From Algibacter luteus (GTDB taxonomy: Bacteria > Bacteroidota > Bacteroidia > Flavobacteriales > Flavobacteriaceae), in the NCBI RefSeq assembly GCF_900141715.1, contig NZ_FQYK01000003.1, forward strand, positions 413,847 to 477,846: a stretch of 64,000 bases of DNA, read 5' to 3'. The first letter of the stretch is position 1, and each line of letters opens with the position of its first letter. The notes beneath the pieces are model-generated. The model was not told where the DNA came from. It made no database searches and saw only the letters and a program-made list of their open reading frames with translations. This document shows positions 34,675-41,673 of this stretch, one piece after another. Made by a program: the position numbers and the translations under genes.

Positions 34675-34748
34675 CATTAGAAATCATGATAATGTAGTCG
34701 ACAAAAACTAATAGATTATATGAAATACTAATTTTTTGTCTCAAGACG
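34645..34748 (-). ncRNA. candidate phosphate-controlled small RNA, about 104 nt
   Basis: Predicted from a promoter and a terminator with no gene between. The promoter (34752-34806) has GATATTTG and pentamers in Pho register, giving a start near 34748. The transcript would form a 5' stem (GACAAAAA/TTTTTGTC, 34740-34733 with 34707-34700) and end in an intrinsic terminator: 10-bp stem (34674-34650, GACTGCCTT/AAGGCAGTC, 5-nt loop) followed by six T. It stops just before the Pho box of the porin gene, so it is a separate unit. No ORF with a stop fits inside it. It could act on mRNAs of phosphate or envelope genes; the targets are unknown. The alternative is a chance terminator insulating the porin promoter. 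Confidence 0.45.
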
Positions 34749-34751
34749 AAG

Positions 34752-34806
34752 CAAATATCTAATTTTTAGTTAATCTTAATGTAATCTCAATATTAATTAA
34801 TTATTA
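34752..34806 (-). promoter_or_regulatory. Pho-box promoter without a downstream gene
   Basis: GATATTTG on the minus strand (34759-34752), identical to the PiT -7 element. Plus-strand pentamers TGTAA (34780), TATTA (34791) and TATTA (34802) lie 28, 39 and 50 bp from the -7 end, the same register as at the PiT gene. The half-sites are weaker than the best ones here. Confidence 0.45.
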
Positions 34807-34861
34807 ACTTTCCAATGTTAAATCTTTTATTTTAACAAACTGTAAATCAAATAAATACAAG

Positions 34862-34921
34862 CTTAATGTTATCTTAATGTTAATTAAGTGTTGCTTTAAG
34901 GTTATGTAATTTGTATCTTTG
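34862..34921 (+). promoter_or_regulatory. Pho-box promoter of the MORN_2 protein gene
   Basis: Perfect -7 TATCTTTG (34914-34921), TTG at 34891-34893 with a 20-bp spacer. CTTAATGTTAT and CTTAATGTTAA lie head to tail (34862-34883). Pentamers TGTTA (34867), TGTTA (34878) and TGTTG (34889) are 50, 39 and 28 bp from the -7 end. Here TGTTA is on the coding strand, the reverse of the other promoters, but in the same register. Confidence 0.65.
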
Positions 34922-34947
34922 GGGTATAATGTTAAACACCCATAATT

Positions 34948-35268
34948 ATGAAGAAATTTATTTTATTTCTTGCCTTTTTAATTACTGTGGTTTCTTTTGC
35001 TCAAGAAAAGCAAAAGAGAGATTTAAAGCTTAATGAAGACACCAATTTAATTGAAGTTGTTTACTATCATGACAATGGCGTTGTAAGTCAAACTGGGACT
35101 TATACGTTAGATGGTAAATTACACGGTGAATGGTTAAGTTTTGATACAGCAGGCAAAAAATCAGTTTCAGCAAATTATGATAATGGTAAAAAAGTCGGCA
35201 AATGGATTTATTGGATTGACGGAGTTAAAAAAGAAGTCAATTATACTAATAATGTCGCGTCTATGTAA
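34948..35268 (+). CDS. secreted MORN_2-repeat protein
   Basis: A 106-residue exported protein. MKKFILFLAFLITVVSFAQ is a signal peptide. The mature part is about three MORN_2/YwqK-type repeats of 20-24 residues: EVVYYHDNGVVSQTGTYTLDG, KLHGEWLSFDTAGKKSVSANYDNG and KKVGKWIYWIDGVKKEVNYTNN, each with the G.W..(Y/F)...G pattern. No enzyme motif. Pipelines often call this repeat an antitoxin of the YwqK group, but there is no toxin here and the protein is exported. The consensus promoter with a three-part Pho box suggests it is made under phosphate limitation and works in the envelope. Confidence 0.8.
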   Translation: MKKFILFLAFLITVVSFAQEKQKRDLKLNEDTNLIEVVYYHDNGVVSQTGTYTLDGKLHGEWLSFDTAGKKSVSANYDNGKKVGKWIYWIDGVKKEVNYTNNVASM

Positions 35269-35291
35269 TTACTTATAAAGACGTACAAAAC

Positions 35292-35320
35292 AAAAAAGCA
35301 TCCTATTTAGGATGCTTTTG
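35292..35320. terminator. bidirectional terminator
   Basis: AAAAAAGCATCCTA, TTTAGGATGCTTTTG between the converging MORN_2 and beta-helix genes. Confidence 0.85.
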
Positions 35321-35342
35321 GTTTTTATTAGGCTTGTATAAT

Positions 35343-36515
35343 TTAATTACTAAAGGTCCAATTGGCTCCCCAAGTGGCATAGTCTGTTCCAGTTGCAGAA
35401 CCTTCACCAGTATAGAAATCTGAATCAGTAAAAATTACCGTTGTATCATTCTTCATTTTAGTTGTTACATCAACAAAAGTTACGCCTGTTACTTGTAAAT
35501 CATCACTTACTACACCATTACCGGTATCTTCATCATCTAAATCAAACCCTTCAGCATAACCAGTAATATGAATGTTTGAAAATATACCTTGAGTTCCAGC
35601 CCTAAGTCTTACTGCTTCAGAAGAATTTGTTGAACCTTCGCCTACTATAGTGACATTATTTAAAGTTGGTTTAGAGAAAATACCTGTGGCATTGCTAAAG
35701 TCTGTATTGTACCCATCTGCTTCAATAGCTTTATCATCTGAAGCCCTGTTTGAAATGTAAACATGTGTTAACGTTCCTGAATAGCCTTCAGTCCAATCTA
35801 CTGAGTCATCTTCAGCATTGATAACCGACACATAACTTGCGTTAACGGTTCCACCAAAAAACTCAATACCATCATCTTTTCCTGCATAAGCTTGAATATA
35901 ATTTACTACAGTACCACTACCTACACCGTAAAAAGAAAATCCGTTATTTTCTGATTGTCCATCTGCAGCACCACCAGAATACTCAACTCGAACGTAGTTT
36001 AAAGATCCTGAATTATCATCTGCAACATTTCCTCCGTAAGGTAAACTCGCAATTTCTGAAGTTGCAGTAGCAGTTCCTGTTACTGAGTTAATAGGCGCAT
36101 TTCCTAATAAAATTAATCCTCCCCAATCTCCAGCTTGTGGGTTGGTAGCGTCAGATGTAAATACAATTGGGCAATCGGCAGTTCCATTTGCTATTATCTT
36201 TGCACCTTGAGAAATGGCGATATAAACATTTGATCCTGAAGCTAAAGCCTCTATAGTCATGCAGGCAGGAATAGTTAATGTTGTTCCGCTTGCCATGATT
36301 AAAGATCCATTTAATTTATAGGTTATGTTCGCGTCTAAAGTTAAATCTTCAGTATATGTTCCAGATAAGAAAATAGTTTGAGGGTCTGTAGATCCGCCAC
36401 CTGAAGTGTTGTTAGTAACACTGTTATCATTTATAATAATATCTGCAGTGTCGTCAGTAGAGCATGAGAATATCATTGAAACTAATGCTATGCCTAAGAT
36501 TAATTGTTTTTTCAT
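35343..36515 (-). CDS. surface lipoprotein, predicted right-handed beta-helix
   Basis: A 390-residue lipoprotein: MKKQLILGIALVSMIFSC with the lipobox ending at Cys18, then a low-complexity linker (STDDTADIIINDNSVTNNTSGGGSTD). The main domain has regular turns of short beta strands with Asn/Gly/Asp: WGGLILLGNAPINSV, YGGNVADDNSGSLNYVRVEYSGG, GVGSGTVVNYIQAYAGKDDGIEFFGG, TVNASYVSVINAEDDSVDWTEGYSG. That is a right-handed beta-helix. Acidic DDGIEF and DDSVDW turns could bind metal or ligand. It follows the TonB receptor gene by 41 bp and shares its Pho-box promoter, so it is probably the receptor's surface partner, much as SusD serves SusC. No enzyme motif is certain. Confidence 0.8.
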   Translation of the reverse strand: MKKQLILGIALVSMIFSCSTDDTADIIINDNSVTNNTSGGGSTDPQTIFLSGTYTEDLTLDANITYKLNGSLIMASGTTLTIPACMTIEALASGSNVYIAISQGAKIIANGTADCPIVFTSDATNPQAGDWGGLILLGNAPINSVTGTATATSEIASLPYGGNVADDNSGSLNYVRVEYSGGAADGQSENNGFSFYGVGSGTVVNYIQAYAGKDDGIEFFGGTVNASYVSVINAEDDSVDWTEGYSGTLTHVYISNRASDDKAIEADGYNTDFSNATGIFSKPTLNNVTIVGEGSTNSSEAVRLRAGTQGIFSNIHITGYAEGFDLDDEDTGNGVVSDDLQVTGVTFVDVTTKMKNDTTVIFTDSDFYTGEGSATGTDYATWGANWTFSN

Positions 36516-36556
36516 TGTTATCGTTTTTAATTTAATTTTTTGATTAAGTTTTATAT

Positions 36557-39361
36557 TTAAAATGTGTATTTAAGTTGAAGTCCTATATTCATACCTCGCT
36601 TGTAATCGGTAACACCTTTTCCGTTAGCAGATACCACTAGAACATCCCCTAAATTTTGATCCTCTCTAACGTATTGAATGGTTGGATTTAATATGTTTTT
36701 AGCACTAAAGTTGATTTCGAAGTTTTCTTTGATGGTATTTTTCCAGATAAAATCTAAGGTCGGTACACTTTTTTCTACGATGTTTCCTAAGTCTCCAGAG
36801 CCCAATGCGTCAATACGATCTGAGAAATAAGAGAATACCAAATTGGCAACAGGTTGGTAGTTTTTAAATGTTGGCGAGTAGCTAATATCAGCGTTAAGCA
36901 AGAATGGCGATGCACCTTGCAATTCGTCCTCATTTCTATTGAAAGCTAAATCGAAAGTACCATCAATAGTTTCATATAAATCTTGATTGGTTTTCATGTA
37001 AGTAGCGTTAACACCAAATGATAAATTTGCGTTATCGTCTTCATCAACCAAAAGGTTTTTTCTTAATTCAATTTCAAAGCCATAAATAGTTGCTTGGTCT
37101 CCAGTACGAACATAACGTTGAGTTCCTGTGGCATCACCAACTACAACTAAATTAATTGGGTTGTCTATTTGTTTTGTGAATGCTCCTAAAGAGAAGATTT
37201 CATTTTTACTAAAGAACCACTCGTATTTTAAATCGATATTTAAGATGTCTGAATAACCCAAAACATCTGGGTTTCCACCTATTCTTGTAGAAACATCTTC
37301 GTAGACAAAGGGTGCAATTTCTTTAAATTCTGGGGTTGAAACTGTTTTACTTGCAGATAAACGCAGGTTTTGGTCATCGTTTAAGGTGTATTTAATGTTT
37401 AAACTTGGTAATATAAACGTTTCCTTTGAAGATTTTGAATCTACACCATTGTTACCCAAATTAATAACATCATAAGAAATATTTTGTTCAAAACTTTCCA
37501 ATCTTACACCAGGTACAAATAACCATTTATCTCCAGCATTAATTTCGGTATCTACATAACCTGCGTAAACATTAAGGCTTCCGTTGTATGTGTTTTCAAA
37601 AAGACCTGGTCTGTTGGTGTTTGATAAAGTTGGATAAGGATTTATAACTTTAATTTCGTAAATACCATTTGATGCATCATTTAGATTTAGGTTGTCAAGA
37701 TTGAAAATCGCATCGAAATTATTAACATCGGTAATTTGGTAATCACCGTCTACAATATCATAACCATATCTTATGTTATTGAATTGTCTCGTTTTATGGC
37801 GGCCATTGTACCCTAAATTAAACTTTAGTTTATCGTTAGGTTTGAAGGCTAAATTGAAACGACCATTATACTCATCGTCTTCAATTTTTTGAAAGTATCG
37901 TTGGTTATCAAAAACTACATTACTATAAAACGTTGGGTTTGTAGTTGAATCATTATCCAATGCGTATTGATAATTTTCAACACTAAAACGCTTTCTGTCA
38001 GGTTGGTCTGAAAACACTTTGTTATATCCAAATCCCCAATCCAAATCGAGCTTACCAGATTTATGGCTTCCTAATAATTGGTTTACAAACATTCTAGTTT
38101 GATCGAACTGAATGTTTTGTTGGTAGAAACCTTGATCGGTATTTAAAATAGCATCTCTATTTCTTCCGTTTCCATCAATCCCGTAATAACCTACTTCATC
38201 TGAAGAACTATTTATGAAAACTGAATTAAAACTTATGCGATTATCGCTATTTATTTTATAGCCTAAATTTGCCATAGCACTGGTGGTTGTGGCGTATTCG
38301 TATTCTTCAGAAGCGTCAAAGGCTTTCTTTTCAACTGTTGTAAAATCTACATTCTTACCAGTTCGGTATTCATAACTATTTTCAAAACTTCCAGTTACAA
38401 AAACACTTAATTTTGAGCCATTATTAAAATTGAATGAATTACCTATTGAAGCACCGTATGCTACATTAACAGGAGAATCTACATTAACCGGGTCTACGCC
38501 ATGCGATAAAATAATTGCAAACGGGTTATGCGCATATCTACCATAATATCCAAAATAACCAGAACCCTCGCTTCGTACAAAGTTTTTGTTTATGGCATTG
38601 GTGTTAAATCCAGTTCCAGAAAACATATCTACAGCGAAGCTACCAGTATGTTCTTTTGACGTAATATCCACATTGCCTGCAGCAAAATCTCCGTAAAATT
38701 GGGCAGCATAGGCTTTGCTTATGGAAACGTTTTGAATAACATCCGATGAAAATAAATTTAAATCGATATTCTTTTTATTCACATCATTAGAAGGTAATGA
38801 TAAACCGTTCATAGAAGAATTTAAATATCTATCGCCTAGACCACGCACATAAACATTACTTGAACCTTCTTGCTTTGAAACTCCCGAAATTTTAGCGACT
38901 GCGCCAGCAGCGTCACTAACACCTTTTCTTGATAGTTCTTGAGCACCAATACTCTGTTTTATTTCAACAGCTTTCTTTTGCTCTAATAATAAAGCTGTTT
39001 CGCTTTCTCTTTTAGTTGTAGTTGTTATTACAACTTCATCCAAAGAAGCGGCACTTGCACTCATCGCTACATTAAGTTCTGTTACTTCTCCAGCAATAAT
39101 GGAAACGCTTATTTGTTGAGTTTCATAACCTACGAAGCTAAATTCTAAAATGTGAGATCCAACTTCTAAATTTTCAATTTTATAGACCCCATCAAAGTCC
39201 GATGTTGTTCCCTTTGTAGTTCCTTTTATTAATACGTTAGCAAAAGCTAAGGGCTCATCATTAAATTCTTTATCTGTTAGTGTTCCAACTAGCGACCCGG
39301 TGTTTTGCGCAAACGACATTAAAGTTGAGAACAGTACAAAAAGTAATATAAATTTCTTCAT
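36557..39361 (-). CDS. TonB-dependent receptor behind Pho boxes
   Basis: A 934-residue outer-membrane receptor. After the signal MKKFILLFVLFSTLMSFAQ comes a carboxypeptidase-regulatory-like domain (about 20-105, GTTKGTTSDFDGVYKIENLE), then the plug (SIGAQELSRKGVSDAAGAVAKISGVS, VYVRGLGDRYLNSSMNGLSLP) and a 22-strand barrel ending in an aromatic residue (LQLKYTF). The neighbour is a beta-helix lipoprotein rather than SusD, and no carbohydrate enzymes are near, so the ligand is not an ordinary glycan. Five pentamers at 11-bp steps before its promoter point to phosphate control; an organophosphate or phosphate complex is a fair guess. Short leader of about 20 nt. Confidence 0.92.
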   Translation of the reverse strand: MKKFILLFVLFSTLMSFAQNTGSLVGTLTDKEFNDEPLAFANVLIKGTTKGTTSDFDGVYKIENLEVGSHILEFSFVGYETQQISVSIIAGEVTELNVAMSASAASLDEVVITTTTKRESETALLLEQKKAVEIKQSIGAQELSRKGVSDAAGAVAKISGVSKQEGSSNVYVRGLGDRYLNSSMNGLSLPSNDVNKKNIDLNLFSSDVIQNVSISKAYAAQFYGDFAAGNVDITSKEHTGSFAVDMFSGTGFNTNAINKNFVRSEGSGYFGYYGRYAHNPFAIILSHGVDPVNVDSPVNVAYGASIGNSFNFNNGSKLSVFVTGSFENSYEYRTGKNVDFTTVEKKAFDASEEYEYATTTSAMANLGYKINSDNRISFNSVFINSSSDEVGYYGIDGNGRNRDAILNTDQGFYQQNIQFDQTRMFVNQLLGSHKSGKLDLDWGFGYNKVFSDQPDRKRFSVENYQYALDNDSTTNPTFYSNVVFDNQRYFQKIEDDEYNGRFNLAFKPNDKLKFNLGYNGRHKTRQFNNIRYGYDIVDGDYQITDVNNFDAIFNLDNLNLNDASNGIYEIKVINPYPTLSNTNRPGLFENTYNGSLNVYAGYVDTEINAGDKWLFVPGVRLESFEQNISYDVINLGNNGVDSKSSKETFILPSLNIKYTLNDDQNLRLSASKTVSTPEFKEIAPFVYEDVSTRIGGNPDVLGYSDILNIDLKYEWFFSKNEIFSLGAFTKQIDNPINLVVVGDATGTQRYVRTGDQATIYGFEIELRKNLLVDEDDNANLSFGVNATYMKTNQDLYETIDGTFDLAFNRNEDELQGASPFLLNADISYSPTFKNYQPVANLVFSYFSDRIDALGSGDLGNIVEKSVPTLDFIWKNTIKENFEINFSAKNILNPTIQYVREDQNLGDVLVVSANGKGVTDYKRGMNIGLQLKYTF

Positions 39362-39384
39362 TATTTATTTTAAATTTCTTGGTG

Positions 39385-39505
39385 CAAAGAAACCATCATA
39401 CTGTAAAATCTGTGTTACCTTAACTTTAAAGAACAGTCATAAAAGCGTTAGATTAATGTTATCAAATACAATATAAAATCTTGAGTTGTTTACATTGAAT
39501 TAACA
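39385..39505 (-). promoter_or_regulatory. extended Pho-box promoter of the TonB receptor gene
   Basis: -7-like TTTCTTTG on the minus strand (39392-39385). Plus-strand pentamers at 11-bp steps: TGTTA 39413, CTTTA 39424, AGTCA 39435, CGTTA 39446, TGTTA 39457, that is 28 to 72 bp from the -7 end. Farther out, TTTACA-N5-TTAACA (39489-39505) is an inverted pair that still falls in the 11-bp grid (39490 is 77 bp from 39413). Confidence 0.6.
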
Positions 39506-39569
39506 TTACTATAAGTCAAAAAAGCAATGTTCTTAACACAAACTGAATTGGTATAATTAAGAGGTACAA

Positions 39570-39607
39570 AAAAAAGCAACTCTCATTTTACTTGAGAATT
39601 GCTTTTT
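39570..39607 (-). terminator. terminator after the stand-alone domain gene
   Basis: AAAAAGCAACTCTCA, loop, TGAGAATTGCTTTTT with one mismatch, 41 bp past the stop of the 128-aa gene. Confidence 0.8.
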
Positions 39608-39647
39608 AAATTAAATCTATCGTTTTGAAACGATGATTTTCAACTAA

Positions 39648-40034
39648 CTAATTATTTAATGCTGTTGATTTTGTTTGATTATCAGCACTGGCCATCACAG
39701 AAACTAAATCTTCTAACGATATTGTATCGGCTTCTAAAATAATATTTACCGAAGTTGTGTTATGTGATGCTATTGTTATTTTGGTCTCTTTAGTTTGGTA
39801 TCCTGTAAAACTACTTACTATAGTATATGTGCCTTCGTTTAAGTTTTCAAACTTAAAAAAACCTTTTTCATCACATAATATTTCGGCTCCAGTTTCTTTA
39901 ATTTTAACCTTAGCAAAAATTAAAGGTTGGTTATTCGATTCAAAATCTAATAAATTACCATTTACTGTACCAGTACTTTGCGCAAACGCAACGGCTGATA
40001 TTAAAATTAAAGTTATTGTTAAAATGTGTTTCAT
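39648..40034 (-). CDS. secreted stand-alone carboxypeptidase-regulatory-like domain
   Basis: A 128-residue protein (ATG 40034; a TTG one codon earlier is unlikely). The signal MKHILTITLILISAVAFAQ is followed by one carboxypeptidase-regulatory-like domain: TVNGNLLDFESNNQPLIFAKV, GFFKFENLNEGTYTIVSSFTGYQT, ISLEDLVSVM. It parallels the first 105 residues of the TonB receptor next door, up to the segment that precedes the plug, but then stops. It is therefore either a remnant of a duplicated receptor or a working free domain. The complete signal, its own terminator and a Pho-box promoter with the same five-part array as the receptor favour function. Confidence 0.75.
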   Translation of the reverse strand: MKHILTITLILISAVAFAQSTGTVNGNLLDFESNNQPLIFAKVKIKETGAEILCDEKGFFKFENLNEGTYTIVSSFTGYQTKETKITIASHNTTSVNIILEADTISLEDLVSVMASADNQTKSTALNN

Positions 40035-40055
40035 CAATTATTTTCTAATTCAAGA

Positions 40056-40132
40056 CAAAAATACATCAGTAAGTGGTTTAAGGTGTTACCAAATCATTAA
40101 ACAACTATGATTAAAATGTTACCTTAATGTTA
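40056..40132 (-). promoter_or_regulatory. extended Pho-box promoter of the stand-alone domain gene
   Basis: Perfect -7 TATTTTTG on the minus strand (40063-40056). Plus-strand pentamers at 11-bp steps: TGTTA 40084, CATTA 40095, TATGA 40106, TGTTA 40117, TGTTA 40128, which are 28, 39, 50, 61 and 72 bp from the -7 end. The layout copies that of the TonB receptor promoter. Confidence 0.65.
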
Positions 40133-40193
40133 AGCGATTTTATGTTTAATTTTTAATAGGAAATGTTATCTTGCTTCCTCATAAAATTTCACC

Positions 40194-41534
40194 ATGAACT
40201 GGGAACAATTACTATCTTTAAAACGCTTTGGCGACACTAATAAACGCATCAGAAAAGAACAAGACGAAACCCGTTTAGGATTTGAAGTTGATTATGATCG
40301 CGTCATTTTTTCTTCAGAATTTAGAAGCCTTCAAGATAAAACCCAAGTCATTCCACTGTCTGATACCGATTTTGTGCACACGCGTTTAACACACAGTTTA
40401 GAAGTTAGCGTTGTTGGGCGTTCTTTAGGCAGATTAGTCGGGCAACGCTTGTTGCAAAAACACCCACATTTGCAAAGTGTACATGGGTATCAGGCCAACG
40501 ATTTTGGAGCCATAGTTGCCGCGGCAGCATTGGCGCACGATATTGGCAACCCGCCCTTCGGTCACTCTGGCGAAAAAGCGATAGGCGAGTTTTTTATTAA
40601 CGGAGCTGGTAAACAATATAAAAGTGAACTAACCGACAAAGAATACCAAGATTTATGCGATTTTGAAGGAAATGCTAATGGCTTTAGAATCCTTACCGAG
40701 AGTAGGGCAGGACGCCAAGGCGGACTCCGACTTAGCTATGCAACACTTGGCGCTTTTACAAAATACCCTAAAGAATCGCTTCCAAAAAAACCAAGTAAGC
40801 ATATTGCCGATAAAAAATATGGGTTTTTTCAAAGTGAAAAAGAAGGGTTTGTTGAGGTAGCTAAAGAATTGGGTCTGAATAAACGAAGTCAAAAAGCAGA
40901 AAGTTATTCAAGGCATCCTTTAGCTTACTTAGTTGAAGCCGCAGACGATATTTGTTACACCATTATCGATTTTGAAGATGGCATTAACCTAGGTCTAATC
41001 CAAGAAGAATTCGCGCTAGAGTATCTCATAAATATCGTAAGAGATAAAATAAAAACTGAAAATTATTACGCCCTTACCACCAAACAAGATCGGGTGAGTT
41101 ATTTGCGAGCCCTAGCCATTGGCACATTAATTAATGAGGCCGTTGATATTTTTATGAAAAATGAAGATGCTATTTTAAATGGCGATTTTGAATGCGCATT
41201 ACTTGATAAAAGCAAATACGAAGCCCAAATAAACGATATCATTAAAATTAGTGTAGAGAATATTTACCAATCTACCGAGGTGGTCGATAAGGAAATTGCA
41301 GGTTACGGCGTCATTAACGCATTACTAAAAACCTACACAACAGCCGTAAACAACAGCTATAATAATACCGCATCAAATTACGACAAACTCATTTTAAAAG
41401 GCCTTCCAAAAAGCGTCAAAACCAACAATACTAGTTTATACAATCGCTTATCCAGTGTATGCTATCATGTGTCTTTACTTTCAGATAGCAAAGCCATTTT
41501 AGAGTACAAAAAAATAAAAGGGATTAGTTTTTAA
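40194..41534 (+). CDS. dgt: deoxyguanosinetriphosphate triphosphohydrolase
   Basis: HD-domain dNTP triphosphohydrolase, 446 residues, which splits dGTP to deoxyguanosine and triphosphate. The metal site is visible: His67 in FVHTRLTHSLEVS, His115-Asp116 in AALAHDIGNPPFGHSGEKA, and the later Asp in YLVEAADDICYTIIDFEDG. Length fits the family. No operon partner: the 156-bp gap upstream holds the Pho array of the divergent gene, but these pentamers do not register with any good -7 element for dgt. A dispersed repeat follows the stop. Confidence 0.94.
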   Translation: MNWEQLLSLKRFGDTNKRIRKEQDETRLGFEVDYDRVIFSSEFRSLQDKTQVIPLSDTDFVHTRLTHSLEVSVVGRSLGRLVGQRLLQKHPHLQSVHGYQANDFGAIVAAAALAHDIGNPPFGHSGEKAIGEFFINGAGKQYKSELTDKEYQDLCDFEGNANGFRILTESRAGRQGGLRLSYATLGAFTKYPKESLPKKPSKHIADKKYGFFQSEKEGFVEVAKELGLNKRSQKAESYSRHPLAYLVEAADDICYTIIDFEDGINLGLIQEEFALEYLINIVRDKIKTENYYALTTKQDRVSYLRALAIGTLINEAVDIFMKNEDAILNGDFECALLDKSKYEAQINDIIKISVENIYQSTEVVDKEIAGYGVINALLKTYTTAVNNSYNNTASNYDKLILKGLPKSVKTNNTSLYNRLSSVCYHVSLLSDSKAILEYKKIKGISF

Positions 41535-41547
41535 AAAAATAAATTGG

Positions 41548-41652
41548 TGCGCCTGCCTGCCGGCAGGCAGGTTACCACAAGGGTCGGGCTATACGTTACA
41601 AGTCCTCGCTTCGTTCCTCGCTGTGGGCTTTTCACTGCTATCCCTAACGCAT
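41548..41652. repeat. dispersed flavobacterial intergenic repeat, copy C
   Basis: Begins GCGCCTGCCTGCC, contains a 12-bp self-complementary CTGCCGGCAG core, then GGTTACCACAAGGGTCGGGC, ATACGTTACAAGTCCTCG and CTATCCCTAAC. It is the reverse complement of copy A (7172-7277) over nearly its full length and shares its left part with fragment B1. It lies between the converging dgt and sugar-transporter genes. Confidence 0.75.
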
Positions 41653-41673
41653 GGTTAAAATTAAATAATGAGC

